Assembly (NCBI GenBank): GCA_032717465.1
Contig: CM064632.1
Span: 21,457,425-21,521,424, forward strand
Source of the DNA: Coenobita brevimanus
Lineage: Eukaryota; Arthropoda; Malacostraca; Decapoda; Coenobitidae
Direction: 5' to 3'
DNA: 64,000 bases
Of the stretch, positions 46,981-57,547 are shown in pieces (position 1 is the stretch's first letter; every line of letters starts with the position of its first letter). Under the pieces are notes generated by a model. That model did not search any database and had not been told where the DNA came from. It was given only the letters and a program-made list of their open reading frames with translations. Position numbers and translations under genes: made by a program.

Positions 46981-48961
46981 AGACGAACCTCCTCCATCGT
47001 TTGGGTTGGGGTTGACAGTTGTGTCTGGCATTGGGGAGGATCTGTCTGGAGGCCAAGAGCCCTTCGCTCTTCCTCTATGGCTGCTGTGGCTGGTGTGAGC
47101 CCCGGAGTCATGTTGTCTGACATGCAAGGGCGAGGCAGATGAGGCTGGGTGGGTAGCGGTTCCTCCATGGTTGTCTGTGTGGGAGATGATGCTGGAGGTG
47201 CCAGGGCAGAAGGGCAAGGGTGTTCTTTTGCCTCTACCACTCGGTCTACCATGACGTTGACGGCCTGTACAAGTGGCGCCGTTTCCAGAGGCCTGCCGAG
47301 GATCGTCCCCAGCATCTGAGCCAGGCTTCTGGCAATTTCTGCACCCAGCATTCGCAGTTCCTCTCTGGTGAACACTATGAGAGGAGAGTCCGTGTTGTGA
47401 GGCATTGGTGGAGGAGACTCCTCGACTATCTTCTGGACTTTGGGTGGAGGAGGGTGATGGACCTCCGCGGTCGTCGTGTGACGAGTGAGAGCAGGTTGAA
47501 GTGGCGGAAACGCTCTCTCGTCTAGTACTGGGGGTGCAGTCGCTGCTGGACGATGTTGCTGCCCCCAAATGAAGGTTCCCGGAGGTGCCGGATTGTTGCT
47601 GCTCACCTGCTTCTCCCTCACCCAGGCAGCTTGGAATTCTCGGCCACAATCGACCAGAGCAATTCTGGTTGGACAGCTGGGGTGCCACACATGGTGTTTC
47701 CCCGAGCAGTTGGGGCAGCGGGTGGAGACAGGCTCCTTGGCCTTGAATTTTGCTAGGCATCTCTCCGTTTCGTGTGGGCCACTGCACATCCCACAGATCA
47801 CAGGCCGGTTGCAATTGGCTCTGTGGTGCCCGTATCGCTGGCACCTGTAGCAGCGGAGTGGCTCGGGGGTGAAGGGGCGGAGGTGGTACTCTCCCCAGTT
47901 CCCCAGGTCGATAACAGGGATCAGAGGACCCCGCAGGGTGACGATGACCTGTCGAGTCTCCTCCCTGGTCCGCGCTTTCTGGCAGCGGGTTGCCTCTTCG
48001 ACCTGAGGATGCTGGAGCAGTATCTCCATAGGCATTCGCAAGGGATAACCATGACAACTGCCTTCGTAGACTGTTGGCCGGGCGTCAGCTCGACTAGCTT
48101 CACAGGGCAGGCCTCGTCCTGCAGAGCTGTTCTCAAGAGGTCGTAGGCTCCCTCGTCCTTCGGCACCAACACCGAGCTTCCATCCCGACCTATCAGGTTG
48201 GAGCAGCGTAGCCCTGGCAGGTGACGCTCTAGTGCAGCCACGGCGTCGTAACTCGTCGCATGCCCGTCCTGTACCGGCACACGGAAAGCTGGGAATGCAG
48301 AGCGGGGCGGCGGATGCACAGCTACTGTCACGGAGGGACGAGCAGCAGAGGGACCCCTGATGGGAGGCCCAGTGCGTACTGCCGGAGAAGGGCCGTTTCC
48401 CTGGCGAGCACGCCTCGATCCCTTGTGTGCCACGGGGGTGAAACCCTCATCATCATGCAGAGCAGGATCAGCAGAGGGGGAGGTTTGAGTCGCAGCAGGA
48501 GCCTCCGACGGGACCTCCAGCCGCTTGAGAATACGAGGAGACCTAGCCGGCCTAGGCCCGTGAGAGGGTGCGCAGGTGGGAGCGCGAGGCTGCGGACCGA
48601 GGGCTCGGTTCACGGGGGTGCCTTGCCGTGGATTAGGGGTGGCAACTGCACGTAGGGAAGCTGAAGTGCCCTTGGTGGAAGAGAGAGAGGGTGGAGCAGG
48701 TGCAACCTCCTCCATAGCCTCATGTCTGCGGGCTGCCTTAGCAGAATGGGTAGAGGCACCACGTGAGCGAGGTACCACTCCCGTAGACTTGGGTAGAGAG
48801 GTGTCGGCACAAGAAACCTCGTGAGCTGACGAGTGGGAGCTCGAGTCCGAACAGTGATGCTCCCGCTTCGTGCCTGTAGCAGGACACGGGTTGGAGAGCC
48901 TCGACTGAGGGAGCGGGAGGCGGGAATGCCCCTGGGGCCTAGGGATGCTGGATCCCTTCAT
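46920..48961 (-). pseudogene. LINE ORF1 (RNA-binding), single-base frameshift
   Basis: The N-terminal part runs from Met at 48961 in one frame and is Pro/Ser/Arg-rich. Near 48042-48044 the frame must shift by one base (a missing C in GTTATCCC-type sequence) to reach the conserved C-terminal part (to 46920). That part has CYRCQRYGHHRANC (CX2CX4HX4C), CGMCSGPHETERC (CX2CX3HX4C) and CPNCSGKHHVWHPSC. Three knuckles of this kind are typical of ORF1 proteins in Jockey- and I-type LINEs, which bind the element RNA. After them comes a low-complexity tail, ending inside the start of ORF2. The overlap of ~60 bp suggests ORF2 is made by reinitiation or shunting; that is inference. Confidence 0.85.
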
Positions 48962-48996
48962 CTGCTCACAGAAGCAGCCAAAAAAAAAACTCAGTC

Positions 48997-49087
<91 letters not shown>

Positions 49088-49622
49088 CACACACACAACC
49101 ACTCAAATAGCACAAACAAAAAACAGCAAAAGTGGCCAGGTCCCTACAGTGACGGGCAACCTATGCTCCCCGCCCTCTAAAGGGCGATGGGAGGCCCCGC
49201 CACTGCCCCTTTCGGGTCTTCCCTAAACTAACAGAGCCGCCCTCACTGCCTCCTATAACCAGGCCCTAAAGGCCCCCCTTCATGGAAGTGCCCTAACGGC
49301 ACCCCTTCAGGGTTCGGCGTCGTACTACAGTAAGGGACACTAACGGCAGGCAAAAAAAAAAGAAAAAAAGAAAAAAAAAACACCCACACACACAGTCACA
49401 AACACACACACACTCCCACTCACACCCAGGCAATCGGAGACTAAGTCCCAGAAAAAACCTGGAAAGCAGCAAAAATTATTCCTCAATGCCAGAGACTAAG
49501 TCCTAAAGAGGCAAAAAAACGAGGAAAACGGACGAAAATCGCCACGAGTAAATGAACCAGAGTTCAAAGCTCGAGAGAAATCGGCCAGACCTCCTCACCC
49601 GACAAAGTCTGAGCTAGGAGTG
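48962..49622 (-). other. LINE 5' untranslated region with (CA)n
   Basis: Plus-strand view: an A-run and (CA)n at 48978-49085, then a G+C-rich stretch with CTAAAGGC and CCCTAACGGC repeats. A second A-run/CA block follows at 49352-49430, then GAGACTAAGTCC words at 49437 and 49495. An internal promoter is expected here in LINEs but I see no specific element. Confidence 0.6.
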
Positions 49623-49633
49623 GACTGCCCTTG
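49623..49633. repeat. LINE target site duplication, right
   Basis: Exact second copy of 43170-43180. Confidence 0.88.
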
Positions 49634-49674
49634 GTTAGGCCAGGGTACTTAGCTTGTGTTGATTGGACTATGTT

Positions 49675-50375
49675 ACGTACGGTTAGGTGAGGTTGGGTTG
49701 GGTTAGGTAGGGTTCGACTTAGAGTAGATTCTGTTTACTAGGTTGTGTTGTATGATATGAGTGATAAGTGACTGTGTATTTTGTCGGGTTGTACTGACGG
49801 TATGGTACGTAGGTGAGTTGCATAGTGAGAGTATTGGTCAGGGCTGAATAGTGTGTGGATAGTTTGTTTTATCAGCCACTGGGGAGAAAGTGTGTGTTAC
49901 GCTTATGGGTAGGCTCTTAAGTCAGCACGTGGGAAGGTTCTGTTGTTGTGTTGTCCCTGTAGTTTGTCGGTTTAGTTAGGTTTTCCCACTTAGGTTTCCT
50001 TTAGGTTACGTTGTGATGGGTTTGGCTGAGTTAGATTAGGTTGTGTTGTGTTGAGTTAGGTTATGTTGTGTTGTGCTGAGTTAGGTTATGTTGTGTTGTG
50101 TTGAGTTAGGTTATGTTGTGTTGTGCTGAGTTAGGTTATGTTGTGTTGTGCTGAGGTAGGTTATGTTGTGTTGTGCTGAGTTAGGTTATGTTGTGTTGTG
50201 CTGAGTTAGGTTATGTTGTGTTGTGCTGAGTTAGGTTATGTTGTGTTGTGTTGAGTTAGGTCGTGTTGTGTTGTGTTAGGGTAGGTTGCTGAATTAGGCT
50301 GTGTTGGGTTAGGTTATGTTGAGTTAGGTTGTGTTGTGTTGTGTTGTGTTGCTGTGTTGGGTAGACTGAGTTGTT
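49675..50375. repeat. TTAGG-like sequence and 25-bp minisatellite
   Basis: 49678-49720 is a run of GGTTAGGTGAGGTTGGGTTG type. 50020-50275 is a tandem array of ~10 units of 25 bp with TTATGTTGTGTTGTGCTGAG plus TTAGG. Each unit contains the arthropod telomere word TTAGG once, but not as a tandem pentamer. It is best called a TTAGG-containing minisatellite. Confidence 0.8.
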
Positions 50376-51310
50376 TGATGTGGGTGGTGAGAGGGTCGCT
50401 TAGGCTCCTTTGTCATTGTGTAAGGAGCGTATATGTGGTACATGGGTAGGTTCTGTTGTTATTAGGTGTGACGTTTGCAGGTTGTAATGTCTGTGCACGG
50501 GTAAGCTTACAGTATTTACCTACGTGTTGGAAACGTTGTACAATGGTATGACACTAATTGGTATGCCCGATTAATTGGTTTGTATACTGAGACGTCTAGA
50601 CAATTAGCGTGTGAGACTGGGCCAGAGAATATGGAAGGGATCGTACAGGAATATTGCGTAGGAGATGAACGAGAGCGGAAGACCCCGACTGAGATAGAGA
50701 TAATATTAACTTCTCTGTTTTCTGAATCGATTTGCATTTGTAATCGGTGTCAGAAAGATTTAAATAGGATACCCGTTCAGTACGATAAAGTCTTTTGCAT
50801 GATATTCAGGCTGCATCTGGACTATTTTTTTCTTCAGCTTATAAAGGACTAACCAGATATCGAGGACTTAAAAAATACGTAGTTTTTATCATCTCTCCAC
50901 CTCGCCCTCGCTCTCCCTATCCTTCTTTCCAAGTCAGTCTCATACCCTCTCCTAGTCAGTCTCTCACCACCACCACCACCACCAGCATCTCTATCAACAT
51001 CCTTTTACCTTTTGAGTACTGTGCCAACTTGGAATGTTCACGTGGGTACTTTCGCACTTTTTTGTTCAATGCAGGATAGATTGATCCGTAGTATTTTTCT
51101 TTTTGTTTTTTCTAGATCATTCCCTTTCTTATAAACTTTTCGAATTGGAAGAGTTAGTTATAGAGTCATTGACCTAAATATTTGGGGGGGGGGGCTCCTA
51201 ACCTGAATTAATTTATAGAAGAAAGGATGAAATTGAAACCACGCCGCCGGACTGAAGGGGTTAATGGACAGTATTCTCATCTTTGGTGGCTCTGGCCCGT
51301 CTTTTCGCTG
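50376..51310. other. No gene seen
   Basis: Unassigned. Includes a CCACCACCACCACC run (50970), a G9 run (51184) and a GGACTGAAGGGGTTAATGG word (51250), the inverted form of the recurring TTAACCCCTTCA motif. Confidence 0.35.
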
Positions 51311-51500
51311 GGTAAGGAAGCTCCCTAACACCTCTTCCTTACCGATTTATTTTTGGGTAGGGCTGGGTAATATTGTTTTGTACATTATTAATGCAGAGTA
51401 TGGTGATTATTAGAATGATTTAAGTAGCACGGAAGAGGATGGCAGGGTGCAATAAGCAAGATAAATTGCTTAGGAAGAGGTGTTAGGGAATTTCTTAGGC
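51311..51500. mobile_element. Foldback family 2, reference copy
   Basis: Left end 51311-51353 (GGTAAGGAAGCTCCCTAACA through CTTACCGATTTATTTT) is inverted relative to the right end 51458-51500 (AAGATAAATTGCTTAGGAAG through GTTAGGGAATTTCTTAG). This gives ~40-bp terminal inverted repeats around ~100 bp of A+T-rich interior. No coding capacity. By structure a MITE or foldback element. Confidence 0.75.
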
Positions 51501-51544
51501 TGACGAGAATTCGGGCCTCTCTCCCCCACCCCCTATCAGTTTCT

Positions 51545-52911
51545 CTCTCCATATTGCACTTGTATGTTCGTCTTGATGGTAGGTTGCTAAAAGGGGTGAA
51601 AAGTTTTTATGTAAATAGTAGAGCGTGTGTAAGAGTGGGAAATTCTGTGAGTGATTGGTTTCCTGTGAGAGTGGGGCTGCGACAGGGATGTGTGATGTCG
51701 CCTTGGTTGTTTAATATTTACATGGATGGTGTTGTAAGGGAGGTGAATGCAAGAGTTTTAGGTGGTCTGAGTCTGGTGAATGTTGATGGTGGAGAGTGGA
51801 ATCTGAAGCAGCTGCTGTTTGCAGATGATACTGCACTGGTGACTGATTCAGAGGAGAGATTGAGACAGTTGGTAGAGGAGTTTGGAAGGGTGTGTGAAAG
51901 GAGGAAATTGAAAGTAAATGAGAATAAGAGTAAAGTGATGAAGTGTACGAGATTGATAGATGGTAGGGGGATGAATATAGTTTTGAATGGTGAGATGCTT
52001 GAGGAGGTAGATTGTTTTAAATATCTAGGGTCACATGTTGCTGTGGATGGAAGAATAGATGCAGAAGTGAAGTTTAGAATAAATGAAGTAGGAAAGGTGC
52101 TGGGAGGAATGAAAAAAATGTTTAAATGTCGTTCGCTTAGAATGGATGTAAAGAGAAGGCTGTATGAGGGTGTTGTGGTACCGACTGCGTTATATGGGGC
52201 TGAAACATGGAATATGGGTGTAGCAGAGAGGAAAAGTTTGAATGTAATGGAGATGAGATGTCTGAGGAGTATGTGTGGAGTGACGCGTATGGATCGAGTG
52301 AGAAATGATGAAGTGCGAAGGAGAACTGGAGTTGTTCGGGAGATGGCTGGTAGAGTTGAGCAGAGGGTGTTGCAATGGTTTGGGCATATGGAGAGAATGG
52401 ATAATGAGCGATTGGTGAAAAAGATAACTAGATCTGATGTGAGAGGTGTAAGACTGAGAGGAAGACCACGAATAGGATGGATGGACAGTGTGAAGAGAGC
52501 GCTGGATGCGAGAGGGATGTCCGTTGAGCAAGGAAGAGTGGCTGTGCGTGACAGAAATAAATGGGGAGAAATTGTGAATGAATAAGTGATGACGCAGCCC
52601 TGAGGGGATATTCTCCCGCATTTGGTCTGATCAGCTAGTCAGGTCAGGTGCGGGTAAGGGGATGGGTCTGTTATGATGTGGCAGGGGTAAACCAGTTCTG
52701 CTGTCGGGCCCTGCTGTGGATGTCACTGCTTGCATTGCGCAGTTGACCCTTGTGCGGTGTGATGCGGTGAGGATCTGTCCGTTCTCCCCTTTGGGGCTAA
52801 GATGCGAATGAATGTGTTTGAATGGATGAGTAAATGGAGAGTGAGTCGTCCTGTCTCGGCTACCTCCCTTTCCTTGGGGGAAGCAGCCTAGGTATATAGA
52901 TAGATAGATGT
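51545..52911 (+). mobile_element. 5'-truncated LINE with (ATAG)n tail
   Basis: Reverse transcriptase C-terminal half followed by a ~325-bp 3' region ending GCAGCCTAGGTATATAGATA and GATAGATG. It begins ~45 bp after a family 2 foldback element. The 3' region has words such as CCTTTCCTTGGGGGAAGCAG that should identify other copies. Same broad family as the endonuclease piece at 1-476 is likely. Confidence 0.8.
51554..52585 (+). pseudogene. LINE reverse transcriptase, C-terminal half
   Basis: An uninterrupted 343-codon frame, but lacking the N-terminal palm and endonuclease, so not a functional enzyme. Motifs: VGLRQGCVMSPWLFNIYMDG at residues 40-59 and the catalytic FADDTALV at 89-96. Then come VDCFKYLGSHV, PTALYGAETW, LQWFGHMERMDNERLVKK and the terminal block LRGRPRIGWMDSVKRAL. 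The WFGHxERM...RGRP signature is typical of a large arthropod non-LTR family also present at 21890 and 53234. The absence of stops over 1 kb suggests a young copy. Confidence 0.88.
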
Positions 52912-53206
52912 TCGTCTGTCTGATGTTCTTGCAATTTGTTTCAGTATCTCGATGTAAGTATCCGTGGCACCTGTTTCGGACCGATTTATTTTGCATGTTA
53001 CAATTTCACCTTCACTTGTATGTTAATATCTTTTTAATATCAAAATCCCTTCCCCCAGTAACCCATAAAAAGGGTGCTAAGGATTAATGTGCAGAATAAA
53101 TCGCTAAAAATATATATAATACGGAATCCCCAAAGTAGCTTAGTCTCGTATTCTCGCAGGTAAAGGAAACTCCTAAACTTCTTTTCCTAGGCGATTTATT
53201 TTGGTT

Positions 53207-53822
53207 CTGTCTGTCTATCTATTGCCAGACGCCTCAATCCCGTTCGGGGTGGCCACAAACAAATCGCCTCCACGTCGCCCTGTCCTCCGCCATTTCACTG
53301 CCCCGCTCCCAACTCACACCCCCCTCTCTCATATACCTCTCCATCCCATCCCTCCATCTCATTCTCGGCCTCCCCCTCCCTCTTCCCCTCTCCACCTCAC
53401 TCACATACATTCTCTTCGTCAGTCTTTCACCCTCCATCCTCTCCACATGGCCAAACCACCTCAGTGTGTTCCTCATAACGCTTCCTATCACATCCACATC
53501 CACACCACAACGCTCCTTTATATCCTCATTTGTCAGCCTCTCTCTCCATGTGACTCCACAGGCTCCTCTTAAATAACTCATTTCCACTGCTCTCACTCTG
53601 GACTTGTGTCCTTCCACCAACGTCCAAGCTTCACTTCCATACGTTAGAGTTGGTATCACAATACTGTCATGTAGTAACTTTTTCACTTCCATGCTCACTT
53701 CCCTGCTTCTTATCACTGCTTTCAAGGAACCAGCAACCTTTCTTCCCTGCTGTACCCTTTCAAGCACTTCACCCTCGTTTTTAACCTCTGTGTCATTTAA
53801 TTCATTCAGATATCACCATACT
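53207..53822 (-). pseudogene. LINE 3' fragment, minus strand
   Basis: The minus-strand frame (about 53815 to 53234) gives LERVQQGRKVAGSLKAVIRS, IPTLTYGSEAWTLVEGH, LRWFGHVERMEGERLTKRMY, RGRGRPRMRWRDG and a terminal ATWRRFVCGHPERD. The 3' tail is (TAGACAG)n, seen as CTGTCTGTCTATCTATTG on the plus strand. Truncated within the thumb domain. The frame is open, suggesting recent insertion. Confidence 0.85.
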
Positions 53823-53940
53823 CTGTCTATCTATAGCCCGACGCCCTAATCCCGCAAAGGGTGGCCGCAGACAAAACGCCTCCAAGTGGCTCTGTCACCC
53901 ACCATTTGACTGCTCTCTCCCCAGCTCACTCCCCCCGTGT
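53823..53940 (-). mobile_element. Second, shorter LINE 3' end
   Basis: TGTCTATCTATAGCCCGACG, then AATCCCGCAAAGGGTGGCCG and CGCCTCCAAGTGGC, repeat the first ~110 bp of the preceding fragment with ~15% differences. It is a separate truncated copy, or a partial duplication, lying directly behind the first. Confidence 0.75.
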
Positions 53941-53989
53941 CCAAAAATGAATCGCAAAGGAACAGGTGTTAGGGAACTTCCTTAACCGA

Positions 53990-54135
53990 CAGAGAATATC
54001 AAGGCGTTATGCAGAGCTGAATATCAAGGCTTATGCAGAACAGAATATCAAGGCGTTATATGCAGAAGAGAATATCAAGGCGTTATATGCAGAACAGAAT
54101 ATCAAGACGTAATATGCAAAACAAAATATCACTAC
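53990..54135. repeat. 26-bp minisatellite AGAATATCAAGGCGTTAT
   Basis: Five to six units of ~26 bp with ATGCAGAACAGAATATCAAG. It starts at the end of the split family 2 element. Confidence 0.9.
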
Positions 54136-54980
54136 GCTGAAGGGAATACGGTCTTTACGGGGCTAACCACTTCACCCCCATGACGCGTGTGTGTGTGGCT
54201 GTATTCTCGCTACCCCTTCACGATTTCCTGAAGTTTTGGATAAATCACTTGTAGTCACGGAGTTAGGAACAGTCTGCATTAAAGCGTTCTCAACTCCTCT
54301 CTCTCTCTCTCTCTCTCTCAAGCGGAATAAAATCATCATCTTGTAGTGAGAATACGAAGTAAAGAACACATTAAATTGAGGGTGTTAAAGGTGTACTGAG
54401 CAGTAACCATAAACTAGGAAGAGATGCCAAGGAGCCTCCTAAGTCCACGAGAACAGGTGTACCTTATAACCGAAGGAAGCTGTTAAGCCCCCTATACAGT
54501 AAAAAACGAAAGAAGAGGTGTCGGGGAGCCTCCTATATGCACTATCCAATAAACAAAAATCCAATGGTGATGTGTCAGGGAGCCTCTTAAGCCCATGAAA
54601 GTAGGTGTTTTGTAGTAAAACAAATGAAAGAAGTGCAGCAGAACAGGTGTACTATGCGGTAAAGAAGAATCTAAGGAAGCTGTGTCAGTGACTCCAAAAC
54701 CCACGAGAACATAATCGGCATCTAATAATCCAAGGAAGTGGCGTCAGGGAGCCTCCAAAACCCACAAGAACTTCTGTACTGTACTGTATAAAAATAATGA
54801 ACCAAAGAGGTGTCAGGAACCCTCCTACACCCACGAGAATTGTGTGTGGCATATTAAAAGTAACTAAGGAAGAAGTGTCTGGGACCCTCCTAAACCCACC
54901 AGAACAATTGCTCTATACGTAAAGAATAAGGAAGAGGTGTCAGGGAGCCTCCTTAGTCCGCCATAAATCTCGGTTCTCGG
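54136..54980. repeat. Degenerate array of AAGGAAGAGGTGTCAGGGAG units
   Basis: At least eight blocks 55-75 bp apart contain AGGTGTCAGGGAGCCTCCTA and CCCACGAGAACA (for example 54430, 54508, 54569, 54675, 54735, 54810, 54876, 54935). The core word equals the terminus of foldback family 2, so this looks like a tandem array built from its end. A (TC)n lies at 54296-54319. Confidence 0.75.
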
Positions 54981-55256
54981 TAACTTCACATGCGGGTAAC
55001 TTTGCCTGAAATTCAACGAGAGAAAAGATCCACAAAAATTGCACTCTTTCTTACGTTGACATCAGCGGCTGGTGTTGAAAAGTGTAAATTGGAGCAAGCG
55101 ACCATCAAGTCAAATTTATTTCTTCATGTAACCCAGTGGAAAAAAATATCAATTGAGGGTAATTAAATTAATGTTTAAGATTCAGGAAACAAGTCACAAA
55201 CAAACCTGTGGCTTTTGTGACATGTCGTGAAGTGCAAAATACGATAATCACGATTG

Positions 55257-55257
<1 letters not shown>

Positions 55258-55294
<37 letters not shown>

Positions 55295-55990
55295 ATTCTC
55301 CTCTTCATCATTATCATGATCGTCGTCCTTCTCCTCTTCCTCTTGCCAACGTCCCCATCCACTCCTCTCCTTTTCCTCTTTCTCTCTCTTATCTTACCTC
55401 TCATCATCATCATCATAATCATCTCCACTTTCTCCATCACGTGCCATCTCTTCCTCCTTCCTTACTTATTTCCCCGTTTTATTTCTTCGCCAGTTTCTTT
55501 CTTCTCTTCTTCCTCAATCACTCCTCTCTCCTCTTCTTTTTCCTCTCTCTTCTTTTTCCCCTCTCACGTTCATTCACTTTTCTCTCTGGTTGCTCCCACA
55601 CTTCATTCCTCTTAATCTTTTCTCTCTTGCTCCCTTCTCGTTCTTTCTCCACTCTTTTCCTCACTTTTACCCTCCTCTTTTTTTTTCTCCCCCATTCCAT
55701 TCCCTGCCTCTCTCTCTTCCTCTTCTCTCCTACACATCCACCTCTCTCCTTTCCTGTCAACCTACCCCTCTTCCCTCGTCTGTCCTCTTCCTCACTATTT
55801 ATCCCTGTCTACTCCTCCTCTCTTCTTTCCCTTACCTTCTCCTCTACTATCTTATTTTTCTTCCTCCTACTTATTCCCTTTATCACCTTCCTCCCCTCAC
55901 ATCATCATGCCTGTTACTTTTCTCCTCCTCACCCACTCAACTCCTCCTCCTCCTCCTCCTCCTCCTCATTTAATCCTCTCCAGTTCCTTT
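55258..55990. repeat. 700-bp pyrimidine-rich tract
   Basis: (CT)n at 55258-55292, then ~690 bp of C/T-rich plus strand with few purines, ending in (TCC)n at 55945-55968. The long open frames on the plus strand are compositional. Confidence 0.85.
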
Positions 55991-56041
55991 GTGACGGTGT
56001 CAGAGCGCCTGAAGGCGGAACACGGAACACATAACAAGTAG

Positions 56042-56169
<128 letters not shown>

Positions 56170-56219
56170 GTAAAACAACGCCTGCGAGCGCGAGTGTAAC
56201 ACAAAGGTCAAGGTCTCAG

Positions 56220-56890
56220 GAAAAGTCAGAGGTAAAGATAATATGGCAATGACAGTTTGAACAGTTTTGTTCCCCCCTGGACCAATCTTGGTGGAATGGT
56301 TGGAGGTAATGCAAGGACGAAGGGATTAAAAAAAAACTCAGTCAGGGATCACAGTCACAGGGCAGGATAAAAACTGTGCTTGTAAGTGAACTGAAAAACT
56401 AAAAGTTTTTACCTCATTTCAACTAAATTCGGTGAAAGGGTTAAGGGTCAGCCAAGATGTTGGTCTGTATTTTGGACATTAATAGGTCAAAAGCCAAGGT
56501 CGTGTGGCAAGATCAGTTTCATCAATTTTGAGTTGATTTAATTCATGCCAAATTTTGTGGGAGGATTCAGGATAGTGTAGGGATGAAGAGATTCGATTTA
56601 CAGAAAAATCCATCTAAAGTCCAGGTCATAGGTTAAGGCCAGATATTTAAAACTGTAACTTAAACTTTATTTTCTTTTTGACTAAACTGAAAAAACTGTA
56701 CAGTAGGTCAGCTAAAGGTAAAGATTCAGTTTTGAGGACAGTTTCAAAGATCAGTGTCGCCTCAGACAGTTGTAATCTGATTTGGATCAAACTTAGTGGA
56801 AATGTTGAGGGTCAGGCAAGGACGAAGTAATTTATTTTTTGAGAAGTCAGTAGACGTGAAGGTATAAAGCTGAATGGCAAACCAAAAGCG
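56220..56890. repeat. Degenerate ~120-140-bp tandem array
   Basis: Blocks near 56264, 56408, 56528 and 56765 share the pattern CAAATTTGGTGGAAAGGTT, a GGGTCAGGCAAGGACGAAG-type run, and a following AAGGTC or AAAAGTCAG. Spacing is 144, 120 and ~237 bp (two units). Confidence 0.6.
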
Positions 56891-56944
56891 CCAGTTCAAA
56901 TATTCGGCCTTTAGATCATTTGTAGGGTGCGGGTGTTTTACTTT

Positions 56945-57310
56945 GTGAGTGCTGCATGTTGTCGGGGAAGAGATGGGGGAGAGCGAGAAAAGCGGAGAGA
57001 AGAGGGTTGGGAAGAAGGGGAATGGAGAGGAATGAGGGAGATGGAGAGGAGGAAAACAAAAAAGAGGTGAAGAGAGAGGGAAGACTGTGTGAAAGAAAGG
57101 GAAGGATGAAGAGGAGGATTGGAGAGGGAGGAAAGGAGGGGTAGGTTGGTGGGGGTGTGAGGGAGGGTAGGGAAAGAAAAAGTGGTGAGAGAGAAGAGGG
57201 GGAAAGTAAGGAAAAGAGGGGTAGGTTGGTGGGGGCGTGAGGGAAGAGGGGTAAGGAAGGAAATGGTAATTGGAAGGGAGAGAGTAGGAGTAGGGGAGAG
57301 GAAATGTGGT
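56945..57310. repeat. Purine-rich tract
   Basis: About 365 bp of G/A-rich plus strand, including a GGGGTAGGTTGGTGGGGG block repeated at 57138 and 57218. Not coding. Confidence 0.85.
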
Positions 57311-57369
57311 GATATATCGTAAATACAAATCTCTTCATGATTGCGCGTTTTTTTTTTTTTTTTCAAGTT

Positions 57370-57545
57370 TGTTTCAGTTACCGCCAAACGATTACATTCA
57401 TTTGAGAGTCATGGCAGCCTGAGAGTGTTCATACTGGTACCATTAATCCTCTCATGGTCAGGACAACTCTGGTAGTATTTTGTTATTAATAACACCGGAC
57501 GATTTTCCTCAGCTGAAAGTGAATAATTAGAGTAATTATCACTTT
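57370..57545. repeat. Paired, inverted AGCTGAATAAAATCGTC blocks
   Basis: ACGATTACATTCATTTGAG (57388-57406) and GACGATTTTCCTCAGCTG (57498-57515), minus orientation, 110 bp apart. Between them lie GAGAGTGTTCATACTGG and CTCTCATGGTCAGGACAACT. They lead directly into the family 1 element. Confidence 0.7.
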
Positions 57546-57547
57546 AG

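Larger units (their letters stand above)
43181..49622 (-). mobile_element. Near-complete I-superfamily LINE
   Basis: A 6442-bp minus-strand element between exact 11-bp target duplications. From its 5' end it has a ~660-bp untranslated region with CA and A-rich tracts, ORF1 with three zinc knuckles, an overlapping ORF2 (endonuclease, reverse transcriptase, RNase H, zinc finger), and a short 3' region ending in (CAAA)n (TTTG repeats at 43181-43192 on the plus strand). RNase H downstream of the reverse transcriptase is characteristic of the I superfamily (I, Nimb, Outcast, Loa and relatives); I cannot choose among these. Only two single-base frame breaks separate it from a full coding set. Its higher G+C content contrasts with the flanks. 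Confidence 0.92.
53159..53984. mobile_element. Foldback family 2 copy split by LINE ends
   Basis: Left terminus 53159-53204 (GGTAAAGGAAACTCCTAAAC through GGCGATTTATTTTGG) and right terminus 53946-53984 (AATGAATCGCAAAGGAACAG through GGGAACTTCCTTAA) are an inverted pair. They are normally ~150 bp apart but here separated by ~740 bp of LINE sequence. Confidence 0.7.

Noticed and set aside
43549..48057. A single 1502-codon protein starting at 48057
   Set aside because: The first ~359 codons overlap ORF1 in another frame and lack any domain; conserved ORF2 sequence starts near the Met at 46980.
49675..50375. Telomere or subtelomere with telomere-specific LINE
   Set aside because: The repeats are not TTAGG pentamer arrays and the LINE's 11-bp target duplication is not telomeric sequence.
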